Below are positions 1-9,898 of a DNA stretch of 64,000 nucleotides, one piece after another. The number at the start of each line of letters is the position of its first letter. Position 1 is the first letter of the stretch. Where the stretch lies: positions 15,605,214-15,669,213 of the forward strand of contig CM029111.1 in the NCBI GenBank assembly GCA_016859345.1, read 5' to 3'. Made by a program: the position numbers and the translations under genes. Under the pieces are notes generated by a model. That model ran no database searches, was not told the origin of the DNA, and saw only the letters and a program-made list of their open reading frames with translations. The stretch comes from Istiophorus platypterus (lineage: Eukaryota; Chordata; Actinopteri; Istiophoriformes; Istiophoridae).

Positions 1-856
1 GATAGCAGTTTTATGGCGTCCTCATTTTTCACTTTTTATCCTTGCACATGTGGCCAGACATTAGAACTACTACTTTACAAATATCTGGTCACTGATTGAT
101 CGTCTGAAAGCTCGAGGAGAGATAAATCTGTCAGATAAAATCAGGTCCTCTGACAAGCCAATGGGATCATGAAGTTTGCATGGATTTTGATCTCAGCGCC
201 ACCACCACACCACACTGAAGTTCTTCAAAGCAAATGATAAATGACTCAAGAAAGATGCTCCGTCAGCCCTTCGCCGCTCTAAGAGGCTACATCAGCCTGC
301 GCTTTAACGTCCGTCAGTTGACAGCATCACTTTCGATGTTTTGAAGAAAGAAACGGTGACTATTGTAGACAAACTTTAAAGAAAAAAAAACTAGATTCTT
401 CATCAAAGTAGATGAAACAGGCTAACTGTCAATTTACTCTAAATGATCGGTCTGATGGTATAACTGCGGCGTAACTCTTGGTCTCAGTAGCTAAAATAGA
501 CTTCAGTGCATCTAAGGAAGAAACACACACGCGCAGACGCACACGCACACACACACGCACGGCCTCACGTCATCGTACAGTAAGAAAATAATTATGTGGG
601 TGCGAGCACCTGATGCACCTGATGCACCTGATGCACCTGATGCACGTTGCAACAAACTAACTGAGGCAAACTGGGTGGAAAAAATAAAAAATTAAAAAAA
701 TAAAACTAAAAATCATAAGCAATGAGAAGCTATGTTGCTGGTTACACAGTGATCTGCCTTGTCCGAGACTGCTGGAGATACCCCCCCCCCCATTCACTAA
801 TGTCCGCCCCCCAGAGGCTCAGCTTTCTCTCAGTAAATGCAGAGTCCTGAACGGGT
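1..856 (-). other. magi3: 3' flank, presumed 3' untranslated region of the long form
   Basis: Downstream of the long-form stop codon on the gene strand. No coding similarity is seen. It holds a CA-rich patch (522-560), four 9-bp tandem units (607-645) and an A-rich stretch (680-715). No minus-strand AATAAA or ATTAAA was found, so the transcript may end left of the window or use another signal. Confidence 0.6.
607..645. repeat. 9-bp tandem repeat, four units
   Basis: Four perfect copies of CACCTGATG followed by a partial unit, in the presumed 3' untranslated region. Confidence 0.95.
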
Positions 857-1854
857 TCAGATGTCTGCGTACGCCGGGTCCACTTGGGACTGCATCTTGG
901 CCGAGCTGGGCACCTTCCATGGGCCGGGGGTGATGGGGGCCTTCTTAACGCCGCCGGGGGCGGCGGTCCCGTTGCAGCCGGGGTCCTGGATGCTACTGTT
1001 TGAACCCCTGTTCTGGTTGTCGGCCGGCCCGCGGGGCCTACCCTCCCACTGCTCTTTATCCCCCCTCTCTCTTCCGCTCCTCCGGCTCAGGGTACCGCCG
1101 TCGGCGTCCGACCCCGTCCTCTCCCTGTGCGTTTGGGGGTAGGTCGCCTCGTGCTCGGCCCTCTTGCCCTTCCTGTGGCGCTCGCTGGTCCCCCAGCTTT
1201 TGTTGTCTCCGCTCTCCGCAGCCCCCCTCTCCTGCCAGTAAGCCGCATCCTCCTCCTTGTACCGCCAGTCCTTCCCCTCTCCGGCGGGAACGCTGGGCTG
1301 TTGGCCAGCTGGACGCCGAGGGCTCTGGGGCTCCTCCAGACTCCTCAGAGGCACGCCGGGGTCGTGGTCCCTCTTGGAGCTCTTCCTGGAACTGGAGGAG
1401 TAGTGGTCCCTCTGCCCTTGGATTTTCCTCTCCCTGCTCATGTCTTCCAAGGATCCGCCGTGGCCCCGCTCGTATTTTCTAGGGCTCTGGGAGCGCTCCG
1501 CGTGATCCGCCCGGCCCTCGGCGGCTCCCTTGGGACTGGCGGACTTGGAGTCGCTCCTGCTGGTTTTTCGGGTCTGGGTGCCAGGGCTGGTGGTGCGCTT
1601 GTGGCCGTGGTGAGGGAGCTGCTGTCCTCTCGATCTGTTGGCCTGACGGCCGTGCTCCTGCCCGGCGCCGGGGGACCCTGACGCCCTGGGGTCCCCGCCG
1701 GAGAACTCATCGGGGACAGATGTTTTGGGTGAGGACGGGGACAGCTCCGAGGTGGAGAGGGAGACGGAGGATGGAGAGGCCGGAGATGACTGCCCGTCAG
1801 ATACGGAGATTCTGGGAAAGCTTGAGGTTGGAATGGTTACTTTGTCCTTTGAAC
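857..1854 (-). CDS. magi3: MAGI3 terminal exon: long Arg/Ser-rich C-terminal tail
   Basis: Encodes residues 1069-1400 and stop (TGA at 857-859). Acceptor tttctcag; the first two bases complete a Ser codon from exon 20. The tail is low complexity and rich in Ser, Arg, Lys, Gly and Asp, with clusters such as SSSSRKSSKRD, HRKGKRAEHE and KRTTSPGTQTRK that look like nuclear-localisation or phosphorylation sites. Near the end KKAPITPGPWKVPSSAK matches the MAGI2/MAGI3 tail motif (TPGPWKVPS). The protein ends DPAYADI, which could itself be a PDZ ligand. Another exon between 3288 and 1854 cannot be excluded, since the mammalian tail has sequence here with no clear match. Confidence 0.9.
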
Positions 1855-2878
1855 CTGAGAAACAAGCATCGGAGAGTGAGAAAAGGTTCCAGCCCATTTA
1901 AAACCCATGTATTCAGAATAAAAGAAAAGAGCTAAAACATCCCTCAAACGAGCTACTTAGCACACTCAGCAAAACTGAAAGATAATTACACGTCACGCCA
2001 AAGTAGCACAATATACTGACATAGGTAAAAAAGATGTTTCCCACCCAGCTCCCTTTCTGCGATAACACCCCTTAATATCCCTCTAAATATTAGCCCTGTT
2101 TGAGATATAAAACAGCCCACGACATAGCCATCAATGAAAAAAGGTGCCAGCGTTCACCCGGCGCTGACGTTTCAATTTTCCCCCGAGCTGATAAGAATTG
2201 CACAGCTGTGATTGAGAGCAGATATATGCAGCAGAAAAACCAAAGAGAGAGAGAGAGAGAGAGGGAAAAAAAGAAGAAGAGTGATGGACTTAGCGGTGCT
2301 GAAATGAGGTTTCGGATTTCTAGGAGCAGCGGCTCGTAGAAATTCATTCTAATTTGGTCTTTCGGAATTGAAAGGTCGATGCCGGTGAATGCACACACAT
2401 CCCTTTTACCGCCTGTCACTCGCAGATCGATATCTAGGCCGGGACATTTTCGCCTGGTTGGCCGCCGTCTCCGTTCATCCGGGCTCCGGGATGAGGTGTG
2501 CGTTCAGCGGCATCCCAGGTTTTCGTTATACCCTTAAAACGGATAAACCCGCGGGGCTCTGAAGCCTCCCAGCGCTCCTGCAGGTCTGCTCGTTTTTCTA
2601 GGACTCACTGCTTTGGTTCGGCCCCCTCCCCGCCCTCCCCGTCCCCAGGGTCTACTCATTATATGTTGGGGTTTTTGACTGAGTCACAACCGGCCGATCT
2701 GGTTCAGATCGATCACGGGGCTGGAGCCAGGGATGGAGGACGGCCGCCTAAAACCTGGGAGGATGAATCGCTTTCGAAAAGGATAGGTCAGAGGCAAAAA
2801 AAATAAATAAATAAAAATAGGAGGAGTACGAGGTTTACCAAGGTTATTAGGGACAGACCAAGAAAAGCAGTGAGGCCT

Positions 2879-2931
2879 TTAGTGATGCTCTGGTTTCATG
2901 TAGAAGCACAGGGTGGAAGAAGAGTTCAGAC
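2879..2931 (-). CDS. magi3: MAGI3 alternative terminal exon: short C-terminal tail
   Basis: An acceptor (cctatag at 2932) is followed by (A)GT CTG AAC and 15 further codons, then TAA at 2879-2881. The tail reads SLNSSSTLCFYMKPEHH. It resembles the short mammalian MAGI3 C-terminus as I recall it (GLAPSGLCSYVKPEQH): shared L, S, LC, Y, KPE and final H. It joins exon 20 in the right phase, giving a form that ends just after PDZ5 without the long charged tail. No minus-strand AATAAA was seen between this stop and the long-tail exon, so the 3' end of this form is unresolved. Confidence 0.82.
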
Positions 2932-3198
2932 CTATAGGAGGAAGAGATAAAGAGGTAGAAAACAGACAGCCGTGGCGGTGCAGAAAAAACAGAGAGAGCA
3001 AAGGCAGATAAAGAGCAGAGGAGGTAGGTCGAGACAGAATGAGACAGAGAGAGAGAGAGAGAGAGAGAGAAGCGTGCAACACATGCATGAGAACAAAGAA
3101 AATCAGCACCCTGCTATCAAGCATATCCATACAAAAGCTTCTATATGTGTGTGGTTAAAATGCTAGTATAGAGTGCATAGATCTAACCGCGGTGGCAA

Positions 3199-3200
<2 letters not shown>

Positions 3201-3249
<49 letters not shown>

Positions 3250-3254
3250 TGTGC
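3201..3254. repeat. (GT)n microsatellite, CA on the gene strand
   Basis: About 25 uninterrupted GT units on the plus strand. In the transcript this is a CA tract starting about 33-42 nt after the exon 20 donor. Confidence 0.98.
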
Positions 3255-3287
3255 GGGCACCCGGTGCGGTTCTCAGCGGCCACTCAC

Positions 3288-3426
3288 TGTGATCCGGGAC
3301 CAAACCCTGGCCGGGCCGGAGCAGCAGGTGAACCTTGCCGCCGCCCGCTTGGATCAGCTCGATGGCCCGGGTGTGCGTGATGCCCTGGGTGGCCTCGCCG
3401 TTGATCTCCACTATCTGGTCGCCGAC
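3288..3426 (-). CDS. magi3: MAGI3 exon 20: second half of PDZ5
   Basis: Encodes residues 1023-1069: VGDQIVEINGEATQGITHTR, AIELIQAGGGKVHLLLRPG and QGLVPDH. Helix B begins with the class I His (ITHTRAIEL). Acceptor cgtcccag, donor gtgagt; 139 nt, phase 0 in and 1 out, leaving one base (A) of the next codon. It is the last exon shared by both tails: 2931 and 1854 both begin with GT and both complete a Ser codon. A CA-repeat tract on the sense strand starts about 33 nt after the donor. Confidence 0.94.
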
Positions 3427-4106
3427 CTGGGACGAGGGACATCGCAATTCAACCAAACGGGGGGTGAGCGGTCGGGTTATTGTAAAATAACTCAACAGAC
3501 AGACGCAATACACATGTTTTTTGATTCAGTGCGAGTTACTTTTTCCTCCATCATCTCGCTATGTCCATTACAAACAAACGTGCGTGGAACCACTTAGAAA
3601 TCAAGTGGGAAAAAAGGAGCCTCCATTGTAAGAACTTGCTTTCTTCAGGATCAAAGTCGTCCAGTGTCGGTTTGTTTGACATCAATGGGTGCAATGCAAA
3701 CAGGAAGTGCTAATAGCTCATCCGGCTTCGTTCTGACCGTCCCACGTTGCAAAAATGTAAATAAACGAATATGCGCTGAAAACTGGGGCTCGAGTCGTAG
3801 CCAACAGCCGACTGACTGACTCCATGGCAACATTATTGTTCCTGTTTACGTTCCCCAAAGCCCCTGTATTATGAGAAGTGCCCCCCATAGAAATAAGACA
3901 AAAAATAATAACAGGACTGACAAAAGTCATTATTATTAACCTTTTTGTAGGAGGATTTTTTTGGGGGGAGCACACGCTTGATTGTCTGATGGGGGGAGCC
4001 CACGGTGTCAGACTCTGAAATCTCCTGAGTAAGACTTAGAAAATTAGTTTGAAGTGCCAGTGCGCAAAGTAGCATTTCCCAGAGACGGAGCGGCGAGATA
4101 ACTCAC
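3427..4106 (-). other. Intron between exons 19 and 20
   Basis: 680 bases with no recognisable feature beyond ordinary intron sequence and short homopolymers. Confidence 0.75.
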
Positions 4107-4244
4107 GTGTATCCTGCCGTCCTTGAGGGCAGGTCCGTCCTCAGCCAGTCGCAGGATGAACAGCCCCATGTTGTACTCTTTGCCCCCCCTCAGACTGAAG
4201 CCGAAGCCCCGCTGGCTGCGCTCCAGCTCCACCACGAAGCAGCC
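4107..4244 (-). CDS. magi3: MAGI3 exon 19: first half of PDZ5
   Basis: Encodes residues 977-1022: GCFVVELERSQRGFGFSLRG, GKEYNMGLFILRLAED and GPALKDGRIH. GKEYNMGLFILRLAEDGP is almost invariant in MAGI3 and separates it from MAGI1/2 (REYNMDLYVLRL, as I recall). Acceptor accgcag, donor gtgagt; 138 nt, phase 0 in and 0 out. Confidence 0.95.
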
Positions 4245-4453
4245 CTGCGGTTCACAGACACAGAACGGGAGATCATGGGACGGGGGCGCCTGTCGATAGG
4301 CTCCCAGGCTAAAGGTACCGGGTTCTGGTGAAAACCCGGAAGCTTGATGGTTCTTTAGCCCTGTGGCCCTCGAAAAGAAACTGCCGAGAATTTACTAGTA
4401 AACCACAAGCGTAGTGTCGGTTCAAAACCGAGCAGTTTCGGCCACGGTCTTAC

Positions 4454-4532
4454 CTGTTTAGGGCCTGATGTGATGAGCGAGCCCATCTCTCTTTGTGGAA
4501 AAGCGTTCTTCACCTCACTGTCACCATTCCTG
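4454..4532 (-). CDS. magi3: MAGI3 exon 18: linker PDZ4-PDZ5, second part
   Basis: Encodes residues 950-976: RNGDSEVKNAFPQREMGSLI then TSGPKQ. It was placed by phase (2 in, 0 out) and by its donor gtaaga; the sequence itself is little conserved in the family. The acceptor is a cagcag pair, so the exon can start at 4532 (adding a Ser) or 4529; both keep the frame. The exon begins right after a C/G homopolymer run. Confidence 0.82.
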
Positions 4533-5835
4533 CTGCCCCCCCCCCAAAAAAAGTCCAAAAACACATTACAATGTGACTCACAAGATGCAGATAACTAGCA
4601 TATTTAGTCTTGTTTTAATAAAGCCTGGCATGATATCTCTTACCCCATGATAAGAACAGAGCAGCAGCACATAAATGGCATATAAATGAATAGAAAAGTG
4701 TGGAAACAATAAAAATAGAACAATAAAAACAGCAAAATGGAGGAAAAAAATGATTATTTTACGTTAAATGTCAAATGAATTGTAAATTAGAGCCAGCAAA
4801 GTGATATAAACATAATGATTCCATGTGAGTATAATACCAGTTAAAAAACAATAGTCATAAATGTCTATATACTACAAGCACGAAATACTGATCCAAGGTC
4901 TGTGACCAGTCTAAAGGCGAAGGATCTAATATCTCACATGGGGCAATAAAAGGTGCATATAAATGTATGCGCCCTCCCTCGGGTCATGTCGCCACCGTAC
5001 GCAAGCTACGGCGCAACAGCAGGGAGACGTTCCCCGACGTCCCGGACCAGAGGAGAGCGGAGAACCGAGAACGAGTGTCTGGCTCTCCTCCCCCTCACGC
5101 TGCGTCCGGCGTGATCCCGCTCGCCCTCATTACGGCGGCGTGAGCCTCTTCTCCTTCCGTCAGACTCATTATACAGCGCGCGGAGCCCAGCGTAAATCCT
5201 TCAAAGGGCCGCGTTGCTTTTACAGTTCAGCCGGAGATAACAGAGTGTGGGGGGGGGTATACTTTAATGCTCTGCAGAGCTCATTACAATGCCTTTGTGG
5301 GAACTTAGCTGTGCAAACACACTAAAGAGTCTAGGCCTTCTTAGCGGCTCTGGCACGGAGAGGAGTTTACACACTCGATGCCGTCGAGCAAGCGGCAGCC
5401 TCAGCTCATAGTCCGGGCTGACCCAAGGCATGTGTTGGAGATTAGACAGTAAAGGGGGGGGCTAAAGGAGGGGAAGAGGAGCACACGCTGACAGGCGGCG
5501 GCACCGAACTGGCGAGGGCGAGAAACGATGATGGGGAATGGCCGGCGCAGTGACGGATTAAAAAGTCCGACAAAGGTAATCTTGTTTGAAACGAGAAGAT
5601 CAAAGAGGAGGTGAGACACCCGACTAATCTGCCTCCTTTCCTTGGCCTCGCCGAACAGAACGGTAAGTGTGTGTGTGGGGGGGGGGGGGTCCGTCTTTTC
5701 CTGGATTTCAGGGAGAGAGCTGTAAGGAATGGCGATGGGCTACGCCGAAGCACGACCCATAGCCCCGCTTTGAGAGGGCCCGGGCTCAGAAGGGCGCTGA
5801 GCCCGTGTGAGCGTGTCTGCTCGTGCAGGGTTATA

Positions 5836-5883
<48 letters not shown>

Positions 5884-5894
5884 CGTGCTCGTAC
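4533..5894 (-). other. Intron between exons 17 and 18
   Basis: AT-rich in 4560-4960, GC-richer in 4960-5560, with short G runs (5251-5258, 5453-5461, 5678-5689) and a GT microsatellite next to the exon 17 donor. No further exon seen. Confidence 0.75.
5839..5886. repeat. (GT)n microsatellite, CA on the gene strand
   Basis: About 20 GT units on the plus strand grading into GC-alternating sequence. On the gene strand the CA tract begins within about 10 nt of the weak exon 17 donor (gtacga). Confidence 0.98.
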
Positions 5895-5988
5895 CTGTCC
5901 AGGTAGCCGGGAGGCTGCTGGCCCACGGCTCTGTGCTGTGCCGACGGGCTCTGCTTGGCCGAATTTGTTCCAGATGTGGGGGCGTTGT
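5895..5988 (-). CDS. magi3: MAGI3 exon 17: linker PDZ4-PDZ5, first part
   Basis: Encodes residues 919-950: NAPTSGTNSAKQSPSAQHRA then VGQQPPGYLD. GTNSAKQSP and QHRxxGQ match the MAGI3 linker as I recall it (GTNSARQSPALQHRPMGQ). Acceptor ctccgcag, donor AG|gtacga, weaker than the others; 94 nt, phase 1 in and 2 out. A CA-repeat tract on the sense strand begins within about 10 nt of this weak donor. Confidence 0.88.
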
Positions 5989-6124
5989 CTGCGGAGACAC
6001 AAGTCGGGCGACACACACCCACCATGTCAGTATGACTCGCGGGAAGACGGTGCGAACCCCCCCCAAACCCAGCTTTTGTCGTAGAAGCCGAAGCTTGAGC
6101 GGGCGCCTCTCCGCGCCAACTTAC

Positions 6125-6310
6125 CGTCCTCTGGCACGACGGTGAGGGTGACGGAGTTGCCGGCGTCCTTGATGAGCTGGACGATGTCGTTGTGCGACAG
6201 CTCCATGATGGACCGGCCGTTGACGGCAGAGATGCGGTCGCCCACCTTCATCTGACCCAGCCGGTCCGTGGGGCTGCCCTCGATGATACGGCCGATCTTG
6301 TGCGGTATGA
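6125..6310 (-). CDS. magi3: MAGI3 exon 16: second half of PDZ4
   Basis: Encodes residues 857-919: VIPHKIGRIIEGSPTDRLGQ, MKVGDRISAVNGRSIM, helix B LSHNDIVQLIKDAG (class I His) and the last strand SVTLTVVPED. Acceptor cccccag after a long C run, donor gtaagt; 186 nt, phase 1 in and 1 out. PTDRLGQ differs slightly from the usual PADRCGK turn but keeps the fold-defining residues. Confidence 0.94.
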
Positions 6311-6918
6311 CTGGGGGGGGGGCAGGGAAATGACACGGCCGTCGATGAACCCGACATCAAGAAACTACTTTGAACTTGAGAGCAGAGCTGTTACATAAAC
6401 TGTATAAAGCTGTGAAGTATAAACTAAAGAAAGTTAAGGGATCACGAGAGTAAACTACAGTTTATCCCGGGGGAATAATTAATGTCACATTTTAATGGTA
6501 AGACGCCCAATAGGCACATGAGGAAGAGTCAGGGAGTCACTAAGGTGCATCCTCTGGGAAACATTATTGTCCGTACTGAGTTCGGTGCCAGTCCAGCCAC
6601 TAGATTTGGCAGATATTTAAAAAACTTTGACTCGCTGGTGGCATTAGGTGAAAATAACCCAGAGGATCATCAGAGTGAACATCCTCTGACGACCGTGAAT
6701 GTCTCAGCTTTCACAGTAACCCCTCCGACAGATGTTGAGGTTTTTCCATCCCTGGAACCAATAAACTACACTTTTTTGTAAAACTTTTGTTGTAAAACAT
6801 CTGGAGAACCACTGTTTGTTCTGTTCATTTCTATCTAAATTTGCCTAAAATTGTCTTTTAATGTTGTTGTTAAAAAAATAAAAACTGTTTGTGGGATGTG
6901 TTTTTGTTTATTCCTCAC
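6311..6918 (-). other. Intron between exons 15 and 16, with a degenerate interspersed repeat
   Basis: Part of it (about 6480-6740) resembles the dispersed repeat at 43442-44110: CATCCTCTGGGAAACATTAT, a GCCAGTCCAGCCA block and a CTGGTGGCATTAGGTGAAAA block. The copy is old and rearranged. Confidence 0.5.
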
Positions 6919-7134
6919 CTCCGGGCGGGGGCTTGTTCTTCGAGGTGAGGATGACGAAACCGAAGCCCTCGTTGTCCCTACGCTGCAGGGTGACGTCGAA
7001 GCACTCGGGCCGGGGCGGCTGGGCCCGCTGGGCGGCGCCGGGCGCCTCGACGTCGGACGCCTTGGGGGAGGTGCTGACCAGGGCGGCCGCCACCTGGTGG
7101 GGCTGCTGGCCGCCCTCCTCCTCTCCGCCGCCAT
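6919..7134 (-). CDS. magi3: MAGI3 exon 15: linker and first half of PDZ4
   Basis: Encodes residues 785-857. It begins with a Gly/Glu-rich linker (DGGGEEEGGQQPHQV) and then PDZ4: ECFDVTLQRRDNEGFGFVIL with the GFGF loop, ending TSKNKPPPG. TSKNKPPPG is the MAGI3 form (MAGI1/2 have a serine-rich loop here, as I recall). Acceptor cccgtcag, donor gtgagg; 216 nt, phase 1 in and 1 out, Val codon split G|TC. Confidence 0.94.
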
Positions 7135-7218
7135 CTGACGGGAATGACAATGCACAGAAAACGCAATCCGTGAATCGGGTCTCTCGCAATCGAGCCTCCG
7201 TGGGCACCGTTCGGGGGC

Positions 7219-7259
7219 CGCGTCCGGTCGCCGCGTCCGGTCGCCGCGTCCGGTCGCCG
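7219..7259. repeat. 13-bp GC-rich tandem repeat, about three units
   Basis: Unit CGCGTCCGGTCGC repeated three times, CpG-dense. Confidence 0.9.
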
Positions 7260-7779
7260 GCCAGGGGAGGGGGGGGGGGGGGCGACACATGTCTGTTCTG
7301 AACCGTGGTAATTCTAGTTTAGCTGGAATACATTTTAATCCACGAATGATAATTTGTAAAAAAAAAGAAAACTTCTTGCCAATTTGTCGTCCTGGAGATC
7401 CTCCCATAAATAATTCAGGACAGCGCGGATTTATTGGAGACAGGCTCTGAGCTGTGTTTACTTACAAGACAACTCCGCACTCCACACTGGAGATGAAAGC
7501 CCCCTTTTACAATTTGTTATTCACAAGACCGGCTGATCTACCTCAATCTCCCGTCATCGTATTGTATGCCGCGTTTGTATTTGTTTGCCGAGCCCGTTTT
7601 TGTCGGCGGGCATCGGGGAATCTCTTTCTAAACCGCCGCTTTGAAAGCAGAAAAATAAAAAAACCCTCACACGATTGATGCTCAAATTCTGCGACGCGAT
7701 CAAAGCCGGTTCGCTGCAACGCATCAAATCCTGGGTAATTTAAAAAAGAAAAAAAAAGAAGAGTTCCTGTACCATACGG

Positions 7780-8116
7780 TTGGTGTGTGTGTTGGTGTGT
7801 GTGTTGGTGTGTGTGTGTGTTGGTGTGTGTGTGGGCGTGTGTGTTGGTGTATGTGTGTTGGTGTGTGTGTGTGTTCGCGTGTGTGTGTTCGCGTGTGTGT
7901 GTTGGCGTGTGTGTGTTGGTGTGTGTGTGTTCGCGTGTGTGTGTTGGCGTGTGTGTGTTGGTGTGTGTGTGTTCGCGTGTGTGTGTTGGTGTGTGTGTGT
8001 TGGTGTGTGTGTGTTTGCGTGTGTGTTTGCGTGTGTGTGTTCGTGTGTGTGTTGGTGTGTGTGTGTTTGCGTGTGTTTGCGTGTGTGTGTTCTTGTGTGT
8101 GTGTGTTCGTGTTGGG
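7780..8116. repeat. GT-rich compound minisatellite
   Basis: About 340 bases of alternating GTGTGTGT blocks separated by TTGG, TTCGC or TTTGC spacers, giving higher-order units of roughly 14-16 bp. The regular long open frames across it are translated repeat, not genes. Confidence 0.97.
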
Positions 8117-8689
8117 GGGTGCAGCAGCAGCAGCTTGGTTCGATGCTGCCGAGAAAGAAAACTCAGCATATTCTTTTTTTTTTTTTTTTTAATCTCTCCA
8201 TCCTTTGAGATGTAATTCGACTCCACCAGCTGATCTAATCTGCGCTGGCCCTCACACGGCTCCAATCAGCCGCGACAGATAAACACAAAGCAAACAATCT
8301 TCTACTGTTTATCCTGAGCCACGTTTGGTGGTTCTGGTTCCCCCCCACACTCATTTATTGAGATCAAACATTTTCATTCAAAGGCCTTTGATTCAAGTAA
8401 AACACAAAAAAAGATTCTCTTTCAACTTGATTTTTTTTTTCCTTCTTTTCAGGAAAAACAACTGCAGATTAGATAAGTTTAACATCTTTAAAGAAAGTCA
8501 ATTTGGGTTGAACTTCATTTATTCTGATTTTTCCGCAATTAAATCATCCGGAACAAATTTAAAGGATTAGAGGAAAAAGAAAAGAAAAATCCCAGATCAA
8601 AGCTGCTGCTCGGAGGTTCTCCTCCAGCGTACTGATCCCGAGCAACGAGGGAGGGGGGCAGAACGATGGCGCTTCGGCCGCGGACCCAC

Positions 8690-8882
8690 CTGAGTGCGCC
8701 AGCTTCCTGCGGACCGTCAGCATGACTTGGCCGTTGCGGGCGGCGTTGGTCATCAGCTCCAGCACCTGTTTGTGGGATTTGCCCTTGACCGGCACGCCGT
8801 CGATGCACAGCAGCTCGTCCCCCGCCCGCAGGCGCCCGTCTTTCTCGGCCGCCCCGAGCGGCACGATGGCGCCGATGTACAC
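8690..8882 (-). CDS. magi3: MAGI3 exon 14: second half of PDZ3
   Basis: Encodes residues 721-785: VYIGAIVPLGAAEKDGRLRA, GDELLCIDGVPVKGKSH, the helix B segment KSHKQVLELM (class I His), and the last strand VMLTVRRK. Acceptor ttccgcag, donor gtgggt; 193 nt, phase 0 in and 1 out. Highly conserved throughout with no frame problems. Confidence 0.94.
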
Positions 8883-9025
8883 CTGCGGAAAGCGACGGGA
8901 CATTAGCGGGAAAGGAAGGAAAAAGAAAAGCACAAAGGGGATATGGTAAACAAATCCTTGCGGTTGCTTTGAGCATTTGACGGCATGTGAAGTGGTTGTG
9001 AAGTGGTTGCGGGGCCGCTACCCAC

Positions 9026-9120
9026 CGGCTGATCCGGCCCCTCGCCTCCGAGGACTCTGAAGCCGAAGCCCGACTCCTGGTTCCTTTTGATGAACACATC
9101 CAGGTCCTTGGTGTTCGGAG
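9026..9120 (-). CDS. magi3: MAGI3 exon 13: first half of PDZ3
   Basis: Encodes residues 689-720: PPNTKDLDVFIKRNQE, then the binding loop SGFGFRVLGGEGPDQP. NTKDLDVF is the MAGI3 form of the strand before the loop. Acceptor tcctgcag, donor gtgggt; 95 nt, phase 1 in and 0 out. The exon break after GPDQP falls at the same place as in other family members, with VYIGAI opening the next exon. Confidence 0.94.
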
Positions 9121-9639
9121 CTGCAGGAGAGGAGAGAGAAAGCGAGACGTCCGTGTAATTGTGCGACGCCGGTCGCGTGGGCAAATGCACGCTTTATATA
9201 ATGCAGCGGTTCTAAGCCTGGTGTCAAGGCCAGGGAGCCCTGAAAGGATTTAACCAGTCCAAGAAATACGATCTTGCTTGGATAACACCTTTTTTTATTC
9301 CTTCATTAAATACAATGGCCTAAAATAAGAAGAGATTTCAGAAATTGAGCAGTTTAGTAGTTAAAACTGATACATTGATCAAGAGAAAGTAACGTGAGAA
9401 AAATGTTCATGCCAGACCTTTTTTGTTAAGGTCATTATTAGGTAAAAATAAAGCATTCGCTGGTCAGAGCTTCTCAAATGTAATGTTTTACTCTGTTTTG
9501 TCAGTTTAGTTCTTTTTAAACTACATCACAGAGTCATTAGTCACAAGTGTTTGGTCAATGACTAATCCTGTTTTCACCAAATGAGTCCCGTTCATAAAAA
9601 ATCCCCAAACCTGAATAAACCAACCCCCCGTCCACTCAC
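9121..9639 (-). other. Intron between exons 12 and 13
   Basis: 519 bases of AT-rich intron sequence; nothing further recognised. Confidence 0.75.
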
Positions 9640-9898
9640 GCTTGCTGTCCAGCATGGCCCTGGACTTGAGGTAGAGCTCGGACGCGTCCGGTTTGGGCGA
9701 GGACGAGCGCAGGGCGCTGCCGGGGAAGGCGAGCGGATTCGGGGGCACCTCTGGCTGGGCGGGGGGCTCGGCGCCGCCGACGGCCGCCGTCTCCTGACGC
9801 TGCGGCTGCGCGGAGGGCTGCGGGCCCGGGTGGGGCAGCTGCTGGGACGCCTGCTGAGGGCCCGGCTGGGACGCCGCTTGGGTCGCGGGAGCCGTGCA
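9640..9898 (-). CDS. magi3: MAGI3 exon 12: Pro/Gln-rich linker before PDZ3
   Basis: Encodes residues 603-689. The first 60 residues are low complexity, rich in Pro, Gln and Ala (QQASQQLPHPGPQPSAQ and similar). The end, SSSPKPDASELYLKSRAML, matches the conserved KP(D/L)xSExYxKSRxxx motif that precedes PDZ3 in MAGI proteins. The frame was fixed by that motif and the phase 0 entry from the microexon; another frame is also open but shows no similarity. Acceptor ttgttgcag, donor gtgagt; 259 nt, phase 0 in and 1 out. Confidence 0.9.

Larger units (their letters stand above)
1855..3287 (-). other. Intron between exon 20 and the long-tail exon, holding the short-tail exon
   Basis: Apart from the short-tail exon at 2879-2931, I see GA/TC repeats (around 2245-2262 and 3047-3070), the (GT)n tract at 3201-3254, and unremarkable sequence. 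No further exon with convincing similarity was found. Confidence 0.7.
7135..8689 (-). other. Intron between exons 14 and 15
   Basis: Contains a 13-bp GC-rich tandem repeat (7219-7259), a G run (7267-7282), a 340-bp GT-rich minisatellite (7780-8116) and T/A-rich stretches. No exon seen. Confidence 0.75.

Noticed and set aside
2660..2800. Possible extra tail exon between exon 20 and the long tail (SSPVIDLNQ on the minus strand)
   Set aside because: The likeness to the mammalian tail is a few residues, and no acceptor/donor pair with correct phase was found.
7543..8265. Long open frames across GT/CA repeats (THTHT or CVCVC proteins)
   Set aside because: They are translations of a dinucleotide repeat, open by composition in several frames, without splice or family support. 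The same holds for the repeats at 3201, 5839, 29146, 33260, 41239 and 52334.
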